Source: Sinorhizobium terangae
GTDB taxonomy: Bacteria > Pseudomonadota > Alphaproteobacteria > Rhizobiales > Rhizobiaceae
Direction of reading: 5' to 3'
DNA length: 64,000 nucleotides
Assembly: GCF_029714365.1 (NCBI RefSeq)
Contig: NZ_CP121659.1
Coordinates: forward strand, 3,082,501-3,146,500
Below are positions 36,460 through 47,794 of the stretch, piece after piece. How positions within the stretch are numbered: position 1 is the first letter of the stretch; every line of letters begins with the position of its first letter. Under the pieces are notes generated by a model that was not told the DNA's origin, did not search any database, and was given only the letters and a program-made list of their open reading frames with translations. Both the position numbers and the translations under genes were made by a program.

Positions 36460-37230
36460 CTACTCGTCGAAATCGGCACCTTTGCGCAGCAGGTAGATAT
36501 CCATGATCCAGCCGATGCGCTGCCGCGCCTCGGCACGCACCCTGAGGATCTCCTCCTTCACATCCGCAAGACGGCCGGAGATGACGATTTCGTCCGGCGT
36601 GCCGAGATAGGCACCCCAGTAGATTTCGGCATCCGGGTCATCGATGTTCTGAAACGCCTGCTCCCCGTCGAGCATGACCACCGCCGTTTCGCTTTTATCC
36701 GGAAAACTCTCGGCAAGCCGCCGACCGGTGGTGATCTCGACCGGCTTGCCGACGAGGTTGAGCGGGATGCGGTGGCTGGCGCAGAGCACCTGGAGGCTGG
36801 TGATACCGGGAACAACTTCGAAATCGAAAGCCACATGCCCTCGCGCCTTGACACGCTCCACGATGCGGATCGTGCTGTCGTAAAGCATCGGATCGCCCCA
36901 GACCAGGAAGGCTCCGGTCTGCCCTTCGCCGAGTTCCCCGATCAGCAGTGCCTCATAGATCGCAGCAATGCTTTCGTGCCAATCGTCGACGCTGCCGCTA
37001 TAGCTCCGCCCCTCGGTCTGGCGTACCGGCACGGCAAACTCGACCGTGCGGCTGTCGCTTCTCGTCACATAGCGCGCGCAGATCTCACGGCGAACCTCGG
37101 CAAGCTCGGTCTTCTTCGCTCCCTTGGTCGGGATGAAGAGCACGTCAGCCTTGTTGAGGGCGTTGATGGCCTGAATGGTCACGTGTTCGGGATTGCCCGC
37201 GCCGATGCCGATAATCAGGATATGCCGCAT
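36460..37230 (-). CDS. cobF: Precorrin-6A synthase (deacetylating)
   Basis: 256-aa methyltransferase that methylates C1 and removes the acetyl group from precorrin-5. Signatures: HILIIGIGAGNPEHVTIQA, FIPTKGAKKTEL, FLVWGDPMLYDSTI, VVPGITSLQVLCA and DIYLLRKG at the end. The ATG at 37230 has GGAAG upstream. First gene of the leftward cobFGHIJ series, though 132 bases separate it from cobG. Confidence 0.94.
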   Translation of the reverse strand: MRHILIIGIGAGNPEHVTIQAINALNKADVLFIPTKGAKKTELAEVRREICARYVTRSDSRTVEFAVPVRQTEGRSYSGSVDDWHESIAAIYEALLIGELGEGQTGAFLVWGDPMLYDSTIRIVERVKARGHVAFDFEVVPGITSLQVLCASHRIPLNLVGKPVEITTGRRLAESFPDKSETAVVMLDGEQAFQNIDDPDAEIYWGAYLGTPDEIVISGRLADVKEEILRVRAEARQRIGWIMDIYLLRKGADFDE

Positions 37231-37346
37231 GTTCTTCCGCCTCGCGCTGCGCCTTGTCGGGCAGTCTTTGGCCGATCGGAGGCAATGGCGCAAGGTTTGT
37301 GAGCGACAGGCGTCGGCGGGACCGCGTCAAGACTGGATCAGTCAAC

Positions 37347-38060
37347 TCAGGGACCGTCGGCAATCTCCGGCTTCTCCGGCAACCGCCAGTCAATTGGATC
37401 GAACCCCTTGGAAACGAGAAAATCGTTCGCCTTCGAGAAATGCCGGCAGCCGAGAAAGCCCGAATGAGCCGACAGCGGTGAAGGGTGCGCCGCCTTCAGC
37501 ACGAGATGCCGCGATTGATCGACAAAGGCTGCCTTTCTTTGCGCGTAGGAGCCCCACAGCATGAAGACGACGGGGTGCTGCTGCTCGTTGACCACCCGGA
37601 TGACGGCGTCGGTGAAGCGCTCCCAGCCTTTGCCCTGATGCGATGCCGCACGGCCTCGCTCGACCGTCAAAACAGCGTTCAGGAGCAGAACGCCCTGGCG
37701 CGCCCAGCTTTCGAGGAAGCCATGGCGCGCCGGCGGGATGCCGAGGTCGTCCTGAAGCTCCTTGTAGATGTTGACGAGCGACGGCGGTATGCGCACGCCG
37801 GGGCGCACACTGAAGCAAAGCCCGTGCGCCTGGCCATCGCCGTGATAGGGATCCTGCCCGAGGATAACGACGCGCACCTTATCGAGCGGGGTCAGGTCGA
37901 GTGCCCGGAAATATTCGCTGCCCTTGGGAAAGATCTGCCGGCCCTGCCCTTTCTCGTCCAGCAGGAACCGTTTGAGATCGGCCATATAGGTGTGACGGAA
38001 TTCCGGCGCCAGCGCGGTCTTCCAGGTCTCTTCCAGCCTGATCGTCGCATCCATGGGCAT
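37347..38060 (-). CDS. ung: Uracil-DNA glycosylase
   Basis: 237-aa family 1 UDG removing uracil from DNA. Catalytic water-activating motif [17 protein letters not shown] (Asp near residue 68), [10 protein letters not shown] uracil pocket, [10 protein letters not shown], and the DNA-intercalating [20 protein letters not shown] with the second catalytic His. The first ATG (38060) follows GAGGGAC; a second ATG two codons later is also possible. Divergent from modA. Confidence 0.96.
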   Translation of the reverse strand: MPMDATIRLEETWKTALAPEFRHTYMADLKRFLLDEKGQGRQIFPKGSEYFRALDLTPLDKVRVVILGQDPYHGDGQAHGLCFSVRPGVRIPPSLVNIYKELQDDLGIPPARHGFLESWARQGVLLLNAVLTVERGRAASHQGKGWERFTDAVIRVVNEQQHPVVFMLWGSYAQRKAAFVDQSRHLVLKAAHPSPLSAHSGFLGCRHFSKANDFLVSKGFDPIDWRLPEKPEIADGP

Positions 38061-38213
38061 GTCCCTCGCTTATCTCTCGCTCGGGAATTTAGCCCCGCGA
38101 ACGCCCATCGCAAGCACTGCCGCGATGTTCGCCGCCTCGGTTCACTGTTTTTGATTATCCTCGCGGGGAAGCATTGTATTTATTCGTATATAGCGCTAAC
38201 CAAAACAGCGAAG

Positions 38214-38237
38214 CGTTATATTCTCAAAAATATCACG
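38214..38237 (+). promoter_or_regulatory. Mo-box (ModE-type operator) upstream of modA
   Basis: CGTTATAT-N8-ATATCACG, seven of eight arm positions symmetric, fitting the ModE consensus half-sites (CGNTATAT spaced 8 from ATATNNCG). It ends 18 bases before the modA start. A further half-site TATATAGCG lies at 38187-38195. Predicted to mediate molybdate-dependent repression of modABC. Confidence 0.75.
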
Positions 38238-38255
38238 AACGACTGGAGGCCACGG

Positions 38256-39056
38256 ATGAGGGGACGGAGAGATTGGCTCGCGGGTTTGGGGCTCAATGCC
38301 CTGGCGCTGGCGCTGGGCCTCGCTCTGGCGGGTGCGGTTCTCGCTCCGGCACGTGCGGCAGAAAAGGTGACGGTCTTCGCCGCCGCAAGCCTGAAGAACG
38401 CGCTCGACGCGATAAATGCCGAATGGCAAAAGGAAACCGGCAAGGGGACCACGGCCTCGTATGCGGCAAGCTCGGCCCTTGCGAAGCAGATCGAACAGGG
38501 CGCGCCCGCGGACGTCTTCATTTCGGCCGATCTCGCGTGGATGGACTATCTTGCCGACAAGAAGCTGATCAAAACGGATACCCGCACCAACCTGCTCGGC
38601 AACCGCCTCGTCCTCGTTTCCGCAAAGCCCGATTCGACAGTCGTCGATATCAAGCCCGGTTTCGACCTCGCTGCTCTCATCGGCGATGGCCGCCTGGCGA
38701 TGGGCGCTGTCGATACGGTTCCGGCCGGCAAATATGGCAAGGCGGCACTGGAAAAGCTCGGGATCTGGCCGGCTGTCGAAAGGAAGGTGGCGGGCGCCGA
38801 AAGCGTGCGGGCCGCGCTTCTCCTCGTGTCTCGCGGCGAGGCACCCTATGGCATCGTCTACCAGACGGATGCGGCCGCCGATCCGGGCGTCAAGGTGGTC
38901 GGCACCTTCCCGGAGGACAGTCATCCGCCGATCATCTATCCGATCGCCATCACCACCGACAGCAGGAGCGCCGACGCTGCCGCCTATATCGACTTCGTCA
39001 AGTCGGCCAAGGCCGCAGCGCTTTTCGAAGCGCAGGGCTTCACGGTGCTTAAATAG
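38256..39056 (+). CDS. modA: Molybdate ABC transporter, periplasmic binding protein
   Basis: 266 aa. N-terminal signal peptide of about 33 residues with basic start (RGRRDW), hydrophobic core and ARA-A cleavage site. The mature part starts KVTVFAAASLKNAL, with ASSALAKQIEQGAPADVFISAD forming the oxyanion pocket, and VDTVPAGKYGKAALE and YGIVYQTDA as conserved later segments. CTGGAGGCCACGG provides the ribosome site. It captures molybdate for ModBC. Confidence 0.95.
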   Translation: MRGRRDWLAGLGLNALALALGLALAGAVLAPARAAEKVTVFAAASLKNALDAINAEWQKETGKGTTASYAASSALAKQIEQGAPADVFISADLAWMDYLADKKLIKTDTRTNLLGNRLVLVSAKPDSTVVDIKPGFDLAALIGDGRLAMGAVDTVPAGKYGKAALEKLGIWPAVERKVAGAESVRAALLLVSRGEAPYGIVYQTDAAADPGVKVVGTFPEDSHPPIIYPIAITTDSRSADAAAYIDFVKSAKAAALFEAQGFTVLK

Positions 39057-39189
39057 CTGATGCGACACTCTGCGGGATGCGCAAACGCTCGCGGAAATCA
39101 TTATCGATTCACGGATAAGGTCGGGCAGGCGTTCAAAGTGCCGCGGGTCGGAAAGGATCGACAGCGCAGAGTGCGGAGGAAATTGGCGT

Positions 39190-39894
39190 TTGGATTGGTG
39201 GATGACATTGAGCGATTCGGAGTGGACGGCGGTCCGGCTGAGCCTGCGCGTCGCGACCGTCGCGATGTTGTGCAGCCTGCCCCCGGCACTGCTCGCCGCC
39301 ATGGTGCTCGCGCGCGGGCGCTTCTGGGGCAAATCGGTCCTGAACGGCATCGTGCATATGCCGCTCGTCCTGCCGCCGGTGGTCACTGGCTTCGTCCTGC
39401 TGCTCCTCTTCGGTCGTCGAGGGCCTATCGGCGCCTTCCTTGCCGAAAATTTCGGCATCGTCTTCTCGTTTCGCTGGACGGGTGCCGCGCTTGCCTGCGC
39501 GGTCATGGGCTTTCCTCTGATGGTACGCAGCATCCGACTGTCAATCGAAGCGGTGGATCGCAAGCTCGAGGATGCCGCCGCGACCCTCGGCGCCGGGCCG
39601 GCATGGGTGTTCGTGACAGTTACATTGCCGCTGATCCTCCCTGGCATTATTGCCGGCATGATCCTCTCCTTCGCCAAGGCGATGGGCGAGTTCGGAGCGA
39701 CGATCACCTTCGTCTCCAACATCCCGGGCGAGACGCAGACGCTCTCCTCGGCGATCTACGCCTTCACGCAAGTTCCGGGCGGTGATGCCGGAGCGATGCG
39801 CCTCGCCGTCATCTCGGTCATCATCTCGATGGCGGCATTGATGCTGTCGGAGCTTTTCGCTGCAGTCGCGGCAAAACGGTCGGTGGCGGCATGA
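39190..39894 (+). CDS. modB: Molybdate ABC transporter permease
   Basis: 234-aa inner-membrane subunit with about five to six transmembrane helices and the EAA loop [23 protein letters not shown] that contacts ModC. TTG at 39190 is preferred because GGAGGA lies nine bases upstream; an ATG four codons later is the alternative. A 133-base gap follows modA; the end overlaps modC by ATGA. Confidence 0.94.
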   Translation: MDWWMTLSDSEWTAVRLSLRVATVAMLCSLPPALLAAMVLARGRFWGKSVLNGIVHMPLVLPPVVTGFVLLLLFGRRGPIGAFLAENFGIVFSFRWTGAALACAVMGFPLMVRSIRLSIEAVDRKLEDAAATLGAGPAWVFVTVTLPLILPGIIAGMILSFAKAMGEFGATITFVSNIPGETQTLSSAIYAFTQVPGGDAGAMRLAVISVIISMAALMLSELFAAVAAKRSVAA

Positions 39895-40964
39895 GTCTCA
39901 AGGTCGAAGCCCGCCACCGGATCGGCGATTTTACAATCGACGCCGCATTCACGTCCGACGACAGCGTCACGGCGCTGTTCGGCCGCTCGGGGTCGGGCAA
40001 GACCTCGCTTATAAACATCATCGCCGGACTTCTTCGTCCCGATGTCGGCCGGATCGTGCTCGACAGCGATGTGATCGCAGACAGCGGGAAGCGGATATTC
40101 ACGCCAATCCACCGACGTCGCTTCGGTTATGTATTCCAGGAAGCCCGGCTTTTTCCGCATTTGAGCGTCCGCGGAAACCTGACCTATGGGCGCTGGTTTT
40201 CCGGCGCGCCAAAGTCCGCCTCAGAATTCGGGCGGATCGTGGAAATGCTTGGCATCGACCATCTGCTGGATCGTCGTCCCTCGACGCTTTCCGGCGGAGA
40301 ACGCCAGCGCGTCGCCGTCGGCCGTGCGCTGCTCGCCTCTCCCCGCCTCCTGTTGATGGACGAACCGCTCGCCGCGCTCGACGAGGCGCGAAAGGCGGAG
40401 ATCCTGCCCTATCTCGAGCGGCTGCGCGATGAAACCAGAATTCCGATCGTCTATGTCAGCCACTCGGTCGCGGAAGTCGCCCGATTGGCCGAACGCGTCA
40501 TCGTGATCGAGAACGGCCGGGTCCAGGCGTCGGGCGACACGGCCATCATCCTGAGCCAGCCGGCGGCGGTGCATGCGATGGACTGGCGCGAGGCAGGTGC
40601 GCTGCTCCAAGGCGTGGTCGAGAGCCATGACAACGCGCACAATCTGACGATCGTCCGGGCGGGCGAATGTCTCGTGCGCGTGCCGCAACTCTTCGTTCCG
40701 CCGGGCCACGGCGTTCGCCTGCATATCGCAGCGCGCGATGTGATGCTTGCCACCATGCGCCCTGAAGGCATCAGCGCACTCAACGTGTTCGAGGGAACAG
40801 TCATCGATCTGTCGCCCGATGAAAAAGGCAGCATCGACGTTCGCGTGCAGTGTGGTGGTAATGTCATTCTCGCCCGTATCACCGTCCTGTCGCGCGATGC
40901 GCTCCAGCTTGCGCCCGGGAAATCAGTGCACGCGATCGTCAAGACGGTGGCGCTCGACCATTAA
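39891..40964 (+). CDS. modC: Molybdate ABC transporter ATPase
   Basis: 357 aa. Walker [10 protein letters not shown] (about residues 31-39), Q-loop [10 protein letters not shown], signature [16 protein letters not shown], Walker B LLLMDEP and H-loop SHSV. The C-terminal ~65 residues ([15 protein letters not shown] onward) form a Mop-type molybdate-binding domain, typical of ModC. Powers uptake through ModB. Confidence 0.95.
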   Translation: MSLKVEARHRIGDFTIDAAFTSDDSVTALFGRSGSGKTSLINIIAGLLRPDVGRIVLDSDVIADSGKRIFTPIHRRRFGYVFQEARLFPHLSVRGNLTYGRWFSGAPKSASEFGRIVEMLGIDHLLDRRPSTLSGGERQRVAVGRALLASPRLLLMDEPLAALDEARKAEILPYLERLRDETRIPIVYVSHSVAEVARLAERVIVIENGRVQASGDTAIILSQPAAVHAMDWREAGALLQGVVESHDNAHNLTIVRAGECLVRVPQLFVPPGHGVRLHIAARDVMLATMRPEGISALNVFEGTVIDLSPDEKGSIDVRVQCGGNVILARITVLSRDALQLAPGKSVHAIVKTVALDH

Positions 40965-40977
40965 GCGCGGGCGTGGC

Positions 40978-41370
40978 TCACTCGTGCCGAGCCGTTTCCT
41001 CTGCGGAAACAGCATTGCGGTCGCGGACGGCCTCAAGCCAGTCGAGATCGTCCTTGATTGCGTTGCAAGCCTTTGCTTCCATCGCCCGGAAGCGCTGGAT
41101 CAGCGTCTCTCCGAAAGGGGTGACGGCGGCACCGCCGCCCTGCTTGCCGCCGCGCTGCGATTTCACCGAAGGCTCCTTGAACATCCGGTTCAAGGCATCG
41201 ACGAGCAGCCAGGCGCGCCGGTAGGACATGTCCATGGCGCGCCCGGCGGCGGAAATCGAACCGGTCTCGCGGATGAGTTCCAGGAGCATGATCTTGCCGC
41301 GCCCCAGGCGGTCGTCGGGCGGAAAATCGATACGCAGGACCGGGTGGAGTTTGTAGTCTTCGTCACGCAT
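40978..41370 (-). CDS. ModE-like regulator, DNA-binding domain only
   Basis: 130-aa protein with the LysR/ModE winged helix: IMLLELIRETGSISAAGRAMDMSYRRAWLLVDALN (about residues 27-61), then the wing QRGGKQGGGAAVTPFGE typical of ModE. The C-terminal Mop molybdate-binding domains of E. coli ModE are absent; a short helical tail remains. Convergent with modC, 13 bases apart. Expected to repress modABC through the Mo-box at 38214, but how it senses molybdate is unclear. ATG 41370 chosen because the longer frame runs into a repeat. Confidence 0.88.
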   Translation of the reverse strand: MRDEDYKLHPVLRIDFPPDDRLGRGKIMLLELIRETGSISAAGRAMDMSYRRAWLLVDALNRMFKEPSVKSQRGGKQGGGAAVTPFGETLIQRFRAMEAKACNAIKDDLDWLEAVRDRNAVSAEETARHE

Positions 41371-41428
41371 GCCGCGAGCATAGAGTCTCGGCCCACGTTC
41401 TGGAAGTCCAGCCGCACGGTACGTTCTA

Positions 41429-41530
41429 ATGCATGTCGCCCAAGAGTGTGCAGCGGTTTTGCGACGACGACATGCATAAAAAGCAATGACCAAAAGCGCG
41501 TCGGATGAGTCCGATTGAACGCGACGCGCT

Positions 41531-41533
<3 letters not shown>
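41429..41533. repeat. Rhizobial mosaic palindromic repeat overlapping an SDR stop codon
   Basis: Stem 1: ATGCATGTCG (41429) and CGACATGCAT (ends 41477). Stem 2: AAAGCGCGTCG (41493) and CGACGCGCTTT (ends 41532). The last bases include the reverse-complement stop (TAA) of the SDR gene. From memory this is a dispersed two-part intergenic element of Sinorhizobium/Rhizobium; here it may serve as a terminator between the SDR and modE-like genes. Confidence 0.75.
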
Positions 41534-42568
<1,035 letters not shown>

Positions 42569-43900
42569 ATGCCCGGTCCCGTTCTCGACCCTGTCGCCAC
42601 CGACAATTCGCTGCCTCCGAAAGCCGAGGTCGTCATTGTCGGTGGTGGTATTATCGGCGTTAGCACCGCGCTTTTCCTCGCCGAACGCGGCGTTCAAGTC
42701 GTGCTCTGCGAGAAAGGCGCCCTCGGCGGCGAGCAATCGAGCCGCAACTGGGGTTGGGTGCGCGTCATGGGCCGCGACCGCCGCGAGATCCCGCTTGCCA
42801 TGGCGGCACTGAAGATCTGGGATACGCTCGATGCGCGCGTCGGCGGCAAAACCGGATTTCGCCGCAGCGGGATCTTGTATGTTTCGGAAAACGAACGGGA
42901 TATCGCCAATCGGGACGCCTGGCTGGCGCATGCCAGGCATCACGGGGTCGACAGCCGCCAGATCGGCCCGGATGAAACGCAGTCCAGGATGGCCGGAGCA
43001 ACCACCCGCTACAAAGGCGCGCTCTTTACCCCGAGCGACGGCCGGGCCGAGCCGCAGAAGGCGGTGCCGGCAATCGCCGCAGGCGCGAGGCGCGCCGGGG
43101 CGCATATCGTAACAAGCTGCGCCGTGCGCGGGGTCGAGAGAAGCGGCGGCCGGATCAGCGCCGTCATCACGGAAAAGGGCCGCATCGAAACCGCGACGGT
43201 CGTTCTTGCCGGCGGTGCCTGGTCTCGGCTCTTTTGCAAGGGGCTCGGAATCCGGCTACCGCAACTGAAGGTGCGCAACACCGTGCTCAGAACGGCGCCG
43301 GTCGACGGCGGACCCGAGGGCGCTGGCGCGACAGCGACCTATGCCTACCGCAAGCGGCTCGACGGCGGCTATACCATCGCCGACGGCGGCGCCAACCTGC
43401 ATCCAATCGTTCCGGACAGTTTCGCGTTCTTTCGAGAATTTCAGCCTGCGCGAAAGGCCGAGGGCGAGGCCGTTCAGGTTGGCTTGAGCGCGCAGAGCTG
43501 GCGCGAGCTCTTCGAGATCACATCCGTGCCGCTCGACCGCCCGGGCGCCTTCGAACGCCACCGGATCCTCGACCCCCGGCCCGACCCGCGCTCTGCATTA
43601 AGCGCGTTCGAGCAAGCAAGAAAGGTCTTCCCGGCACTCCGACAGACCGCGCCGCTGCAGATCTGGGCCGGGCTCATCGATGTCACGCCCGATGCCGTGC
43701 CGGTCATTTCCGCTGCCGAAAGCGCCCCTGGACTGACGATCGCAACCGGGTTTTCCGGCTATGGCTTCGGGCTCGGCCCCGGCGCCGGTCACCTCGTCGC
43801 CGATCTCGTCACGGGAGATCAGCCCATCGTCGATCCTTCGCATTTCCGGCTCTCGCGTTTTTCCGACGGCACGCCGCTCGAGATCGCGCCGCCGGTCTGA
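42569..43900 (+). CDS. DadA-like FAD-dependent oxidoreductase
   Basis: 443 aa of the DAO (D-amino acid dehydrogenase/glycine oxidase/sarcosine oxidase) fold. The FAD dinucleotide motif VVIVGGGIIGVSTALFLAERG is at about residues 21-41, followed by CEKGALGGEQSSRNWGWVR (flavin-contacting), VVLAGGAWSRLF in mid-protein, and the C-terminal GFSGYGFGLGPGAGHLVADL flavin segment. No signal or membrane helix. The substrate is probably an amino acid or N-methyl amino acid; not resolvable. The ribosome binding site is poor, so the start is less sure than the gene. Confidence 0.85.
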   Translation: MPGPVLDPVATDNSLPPKAEVVIVGGGIIGVSTALFLAERGVQVVLCEKGALGGEQSSRNWGWVRVMGRDRREIPLAMAALKIWDTLDARVGGKTGFRRSGILYVSENERDIANRDAWLAHARHHGVDSRQIGPDETQSRMAGATTRYKGALFTPSDGRAEPQKAVPAIAAGARRAGAHIVTSCAVRGVERSGGRISAVITEKGRIETATVVLAGGAWSRLFCKGLGIRLPQLKVRNTVLRTAPVDGGPEGAGATATYAYRKRLDGGYTIADGGANLHPIVPDSFAFFREFQPARKAEGEAVQVGLSAQSWRELFEITSVPLDRPGAFERHRILDPRPDPRSALSAFEQARKVFPALRQTAPLQIWAGLIDVTPDAVPVISAAESAPGLTIATGFSGYGFGLGPGAGHLVADLVTGDQPIVDPSHFRLSRFSDGTPLEIAPPV

Positions 43901-45489
<1,589 letters not shown>

Positions 45490-45490
45490 C

Positions 45491-46504
45491 ATGGCCAGAA
45501 TGACAATGATCGAAGCGGTGCGCAGCGCCATGGACGTCTCAATGGCGCGCGACGAGAACGTCGTCGTCTTCGGTGAGGACGTCGGCTATTTCGGCGGCGT
45601 TTTCCGCTGCACCCAAGGGCTTCAGGCAAAGTACGGCAAGACCCGCTGCTTCGACGCGCCGATCAGCGAATCCGGCATCGTCGGTACCGCGATCGGCATG
45701 GCCGCCTACGGGCTGAAACCCTGCGTCGAAATCCAGTTTGCCGACTACATGTATCCGGCCTACGACCAAATTACCCAAGAGGCGGCACGCATTCGTTACC
45801 GCTCGAACGGTGACTTCACCTGCCCGATCGTCCTGCGCATGCCGACCGGCGGCGGCATCTTCGGCGGCCAGACCCACAGCCAGAGCCCGGAAGCGCTTTT
45901 CACCCATGTCTGCGGCCTGAAGGTCATCGTTCCGTCGAACCCCTACGACGCCAAGGGGTTGCTGATTTCGGCGATCGAGGATCCCGATCCGGTGATGTTC
46001 CTGGAGCCGAAGCGGCTCTACAACGGCCCTTTCGACGGCCACCACGAACGTGCGGTGACGCCCTGGTCGAAACATGAGCTCGGCGACGTTCCGGAGGGAC
46101 ACTATACGATCCCGATCGGCAAGGCCGAAATCCGACGCAAGGGTTCGGCCGTGACGGTGGTCGCCTATGGCACCATGGTGCATGTCGCGCTCGCCGCCGC
46201 CGAAGAAACCGGGATAGACGCGGAAGTGATCGACCTTCGCAGCCTGCTGCCGCTCGACCTCGATACGATCGTGCAGTCCGTCACCAAGACAGGACGCTGC
46301 GTCGTCGTGCACGAGGCGACGCTGACATCCGGCTTTGGCGCTGAGCTCGTGTCTCTCGTGCAGGAGCATTGCTTCTATCATCTGGAAGCCCCTGTCATAC
46401 GGGTCACCGGTTGGGACACACCCTACCCGCACGCTCAGGAATGGGACTATTTCCCCGGCCCCGCGCGCGTCGGCCGCGCGCTCACCGAAGTGATGGAGGC
46501 CTGA
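45491..46504 (+). CDS. bkdAb: Branched-chain 2-oxoacid dehydrogenase E1 beta
   Basis: 337-aa transketolase-like beta subunit completing the E1 heterotetramer. MIEAVRSAMDVSMARDENVVVFGEDVG, FDAPISESGIVGTAIGMAAYG, IQFADYMYPAYDQI and MPTGGGIFGGQTHSQSPEALF are conserved; VVHEATLTSGFGAEL lies in the C-terminal domain. The ATG at 45491 follows the E1 alpha stop by one base; a longer frame inside bkdAa is rejected. Confidence 0.95.
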   Translation: MARMTMIEAVRSAMDVSMARDENVVVFGEDVGYFGGVFRCTQGLQAKYGKTRCFDAPISESGIVGTAIGMAAYGLKPCVEIQFADYMYPAYDQITQEAARIRYRSNGDFTCPIVLRMPTGGGIFGGQTHSQSPEALFTHVCGLKVIVPSNPYDAKGLLISAIEDPDPVMFLEPKRLYNGPFDGHHERAVTPWSKHELGDVPEGHYTIPIGKAEIRRKGSAVTVVAYGTMVHVALAAAEETGIDAEVIDLRSLLPLDLDTIVQSVTKTGRCVVVHEATLTSGFGAELVSLVQEHCFYHLEAPVIRVTGWDTPYPHAQEWDYFPGPARVGRALTEVMEA

Positions 46505-46506
46505 CG

Positions 46507-47787
46507 ATGGGCGAGTTTATCCTGAAGATGCCCGATGTCGGCGAAGGTGTGGCCGAGGCCGAGCTTGTCGAATGGCACGTGAAGCCCGGCGATCCCGTGC
46601 GCGAGGACATGGTGCTCGCCGCGGTCATGACCGACAAGGCGACCGTCGAGATCCCCTCGCCGGTCACCGGCAAGGTTTTGTGGCTGGGCGCTGAAATCGG
46701 CGACACGGTCGCGGTCAAGGCGCCGCTCGTCAGGATCGAGACCGCTGGCGAAAACGGCGGACCACAACCGGATAGCGTTCCGGAGGCGCTTGCCGAAGCC
46801 GTTCTCGACGAACCGGTCGCCGTCTCTGCCCCGCCCCCGGAAAAGGCACCGCCAAAGCCCGAAAAGACCGAGCCAAGGCCGGCACCGGCGCCGCGCGAGG
46901 CGCTGGACTTTTCCAGGAAACCGCTCGCCTCGCCGGCCGTCCGGCTCCGCGCGAAGGACAGCGGTGTCGACCTTCGGCAGGTAACCGGCACCGGTCCTGC
47001 CGGGCGGGTCACCCATGACGATCTCGATCTCTTTTTGAGCCGCGGCGCCCAGCCCGCGCCGGCGATCACCGGTCTCGTCCGCAAGACGGCGGTGGAGGAA
47101 ATCAAGGTCACCGGCCTCAGGCGCCGCATCGCCGAGAAGATGACGCTGTCCACCTCGCGCATTCCCCACATCACCTATGTGGAGGAAATGGACATGACGG
47201 CGCTTGAAGACCTGCGCGCGACGATGAACCGCGACCGCAAGCCCGATCAGCCAAAGCTGACGGTCCTGCCCTTCCTGATGCGGGCTCTGGTCAAGACCAT
47301 CGCCGAGCAGCCGGGCGTCAACGCCACCTTCGACGATGGCGCCGGCGTCATTCATCGGCATGCCGCCGTTCACATCGGTATCGCCACCCAGACCCCTGCC
47401 GGCCTTACCGTCCCGGTCGTGCGCCATGCCGAGGCGCGCGGAATCTGGGACTGCGCTGCGGAGCTGAACAGGCTGGCGGATGCCGCCCGCACAGGCACCG
47501 CGACCCGCGACGAGCTGACCGGCTCGACGATTACCATCTCTTCCCTCGGCGCCCTTGGCGGCATCGCCTCAACGCCGGTCATCAACCATCCGGAGGTGGC
47601 GATTGTCGGGGTCAACAAGATCGCCATCCGTCCTGTCTGGGACGGGACGCAATTCGTTCCGCGCAAGATCATGAATCTTTCGTCGAGCTTCGACCACCGC
47701 GTCATCGACGGCTGGGATGCCGCGACCTTCGTCCAGCGGCTGAAGACGCTGCTCGAGACGCCGGCGCTGATTTTCGTGGAAGGATGA
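46507..47787 (+). CDS. bkdB: Branched-chain 2-oxoacid dehydrogenase E2 (dihydrolipoamide acyltransferase)
   Basis: 426 aa: one lipoyl domain (about 1-80) with lipoylated Lys in VMTDKATVEIP, a Pro/Glu-rich linker (about 85-135), the E3-binding domain (SPAVRLRAKDSGVDL..GRVTHDDL, about 140-175) and the catalytic domain (about 195-425) ending with SSSFDHRVIDGWDAA, the active-site His and Asp. It forms the core that transfers the acyl group to CoA. Confidence 0.96.
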   Translation: MGEFILKMPDVGEGVAEAELVEWHVKPGDPVREDMVLAAVMTDKATVEIPSPVTGKVLWLGAEIGDTVAVKAPLVRIETAGENGGPQPDSVPEALAEAVLDEPVAVSAPPPEKAPPKPEKTEPRPAPAPREALDFSRKPLASPAVRLRAKDSGVDLRQVTGTGPAGRVTHDDLDLFLSRGAQPAPAITGLVRKTAVEEIKVTGLRRRIAEKMTLSTSRIPHITYVEEMDMTALEDLRATMNRDRKPDQPKLTVLPFLMRALVKTIAEQPGVNATFDDGAGVIHRHAAVHIGIATQTPAGLTVPVVRHAEARGIWDCAAELNRLADAARTGTATRDELTGSTITISSLGALGGIASTPVINHPEVAIVGVNKIAIRPVWDGTQFVPRKIMNLSSSFDHRVIDGWDAATFVQRLKTLLETPALIFVEG

Positions 47788-47794
47788 TGCGATC

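Noticed and set aside
36328..37346. Cobalamin riboswitch upstream of cobG or cobF
   Set aside because: Looked for the B12-box type consensus in both gaps and saw none; gaps are also short for the element.
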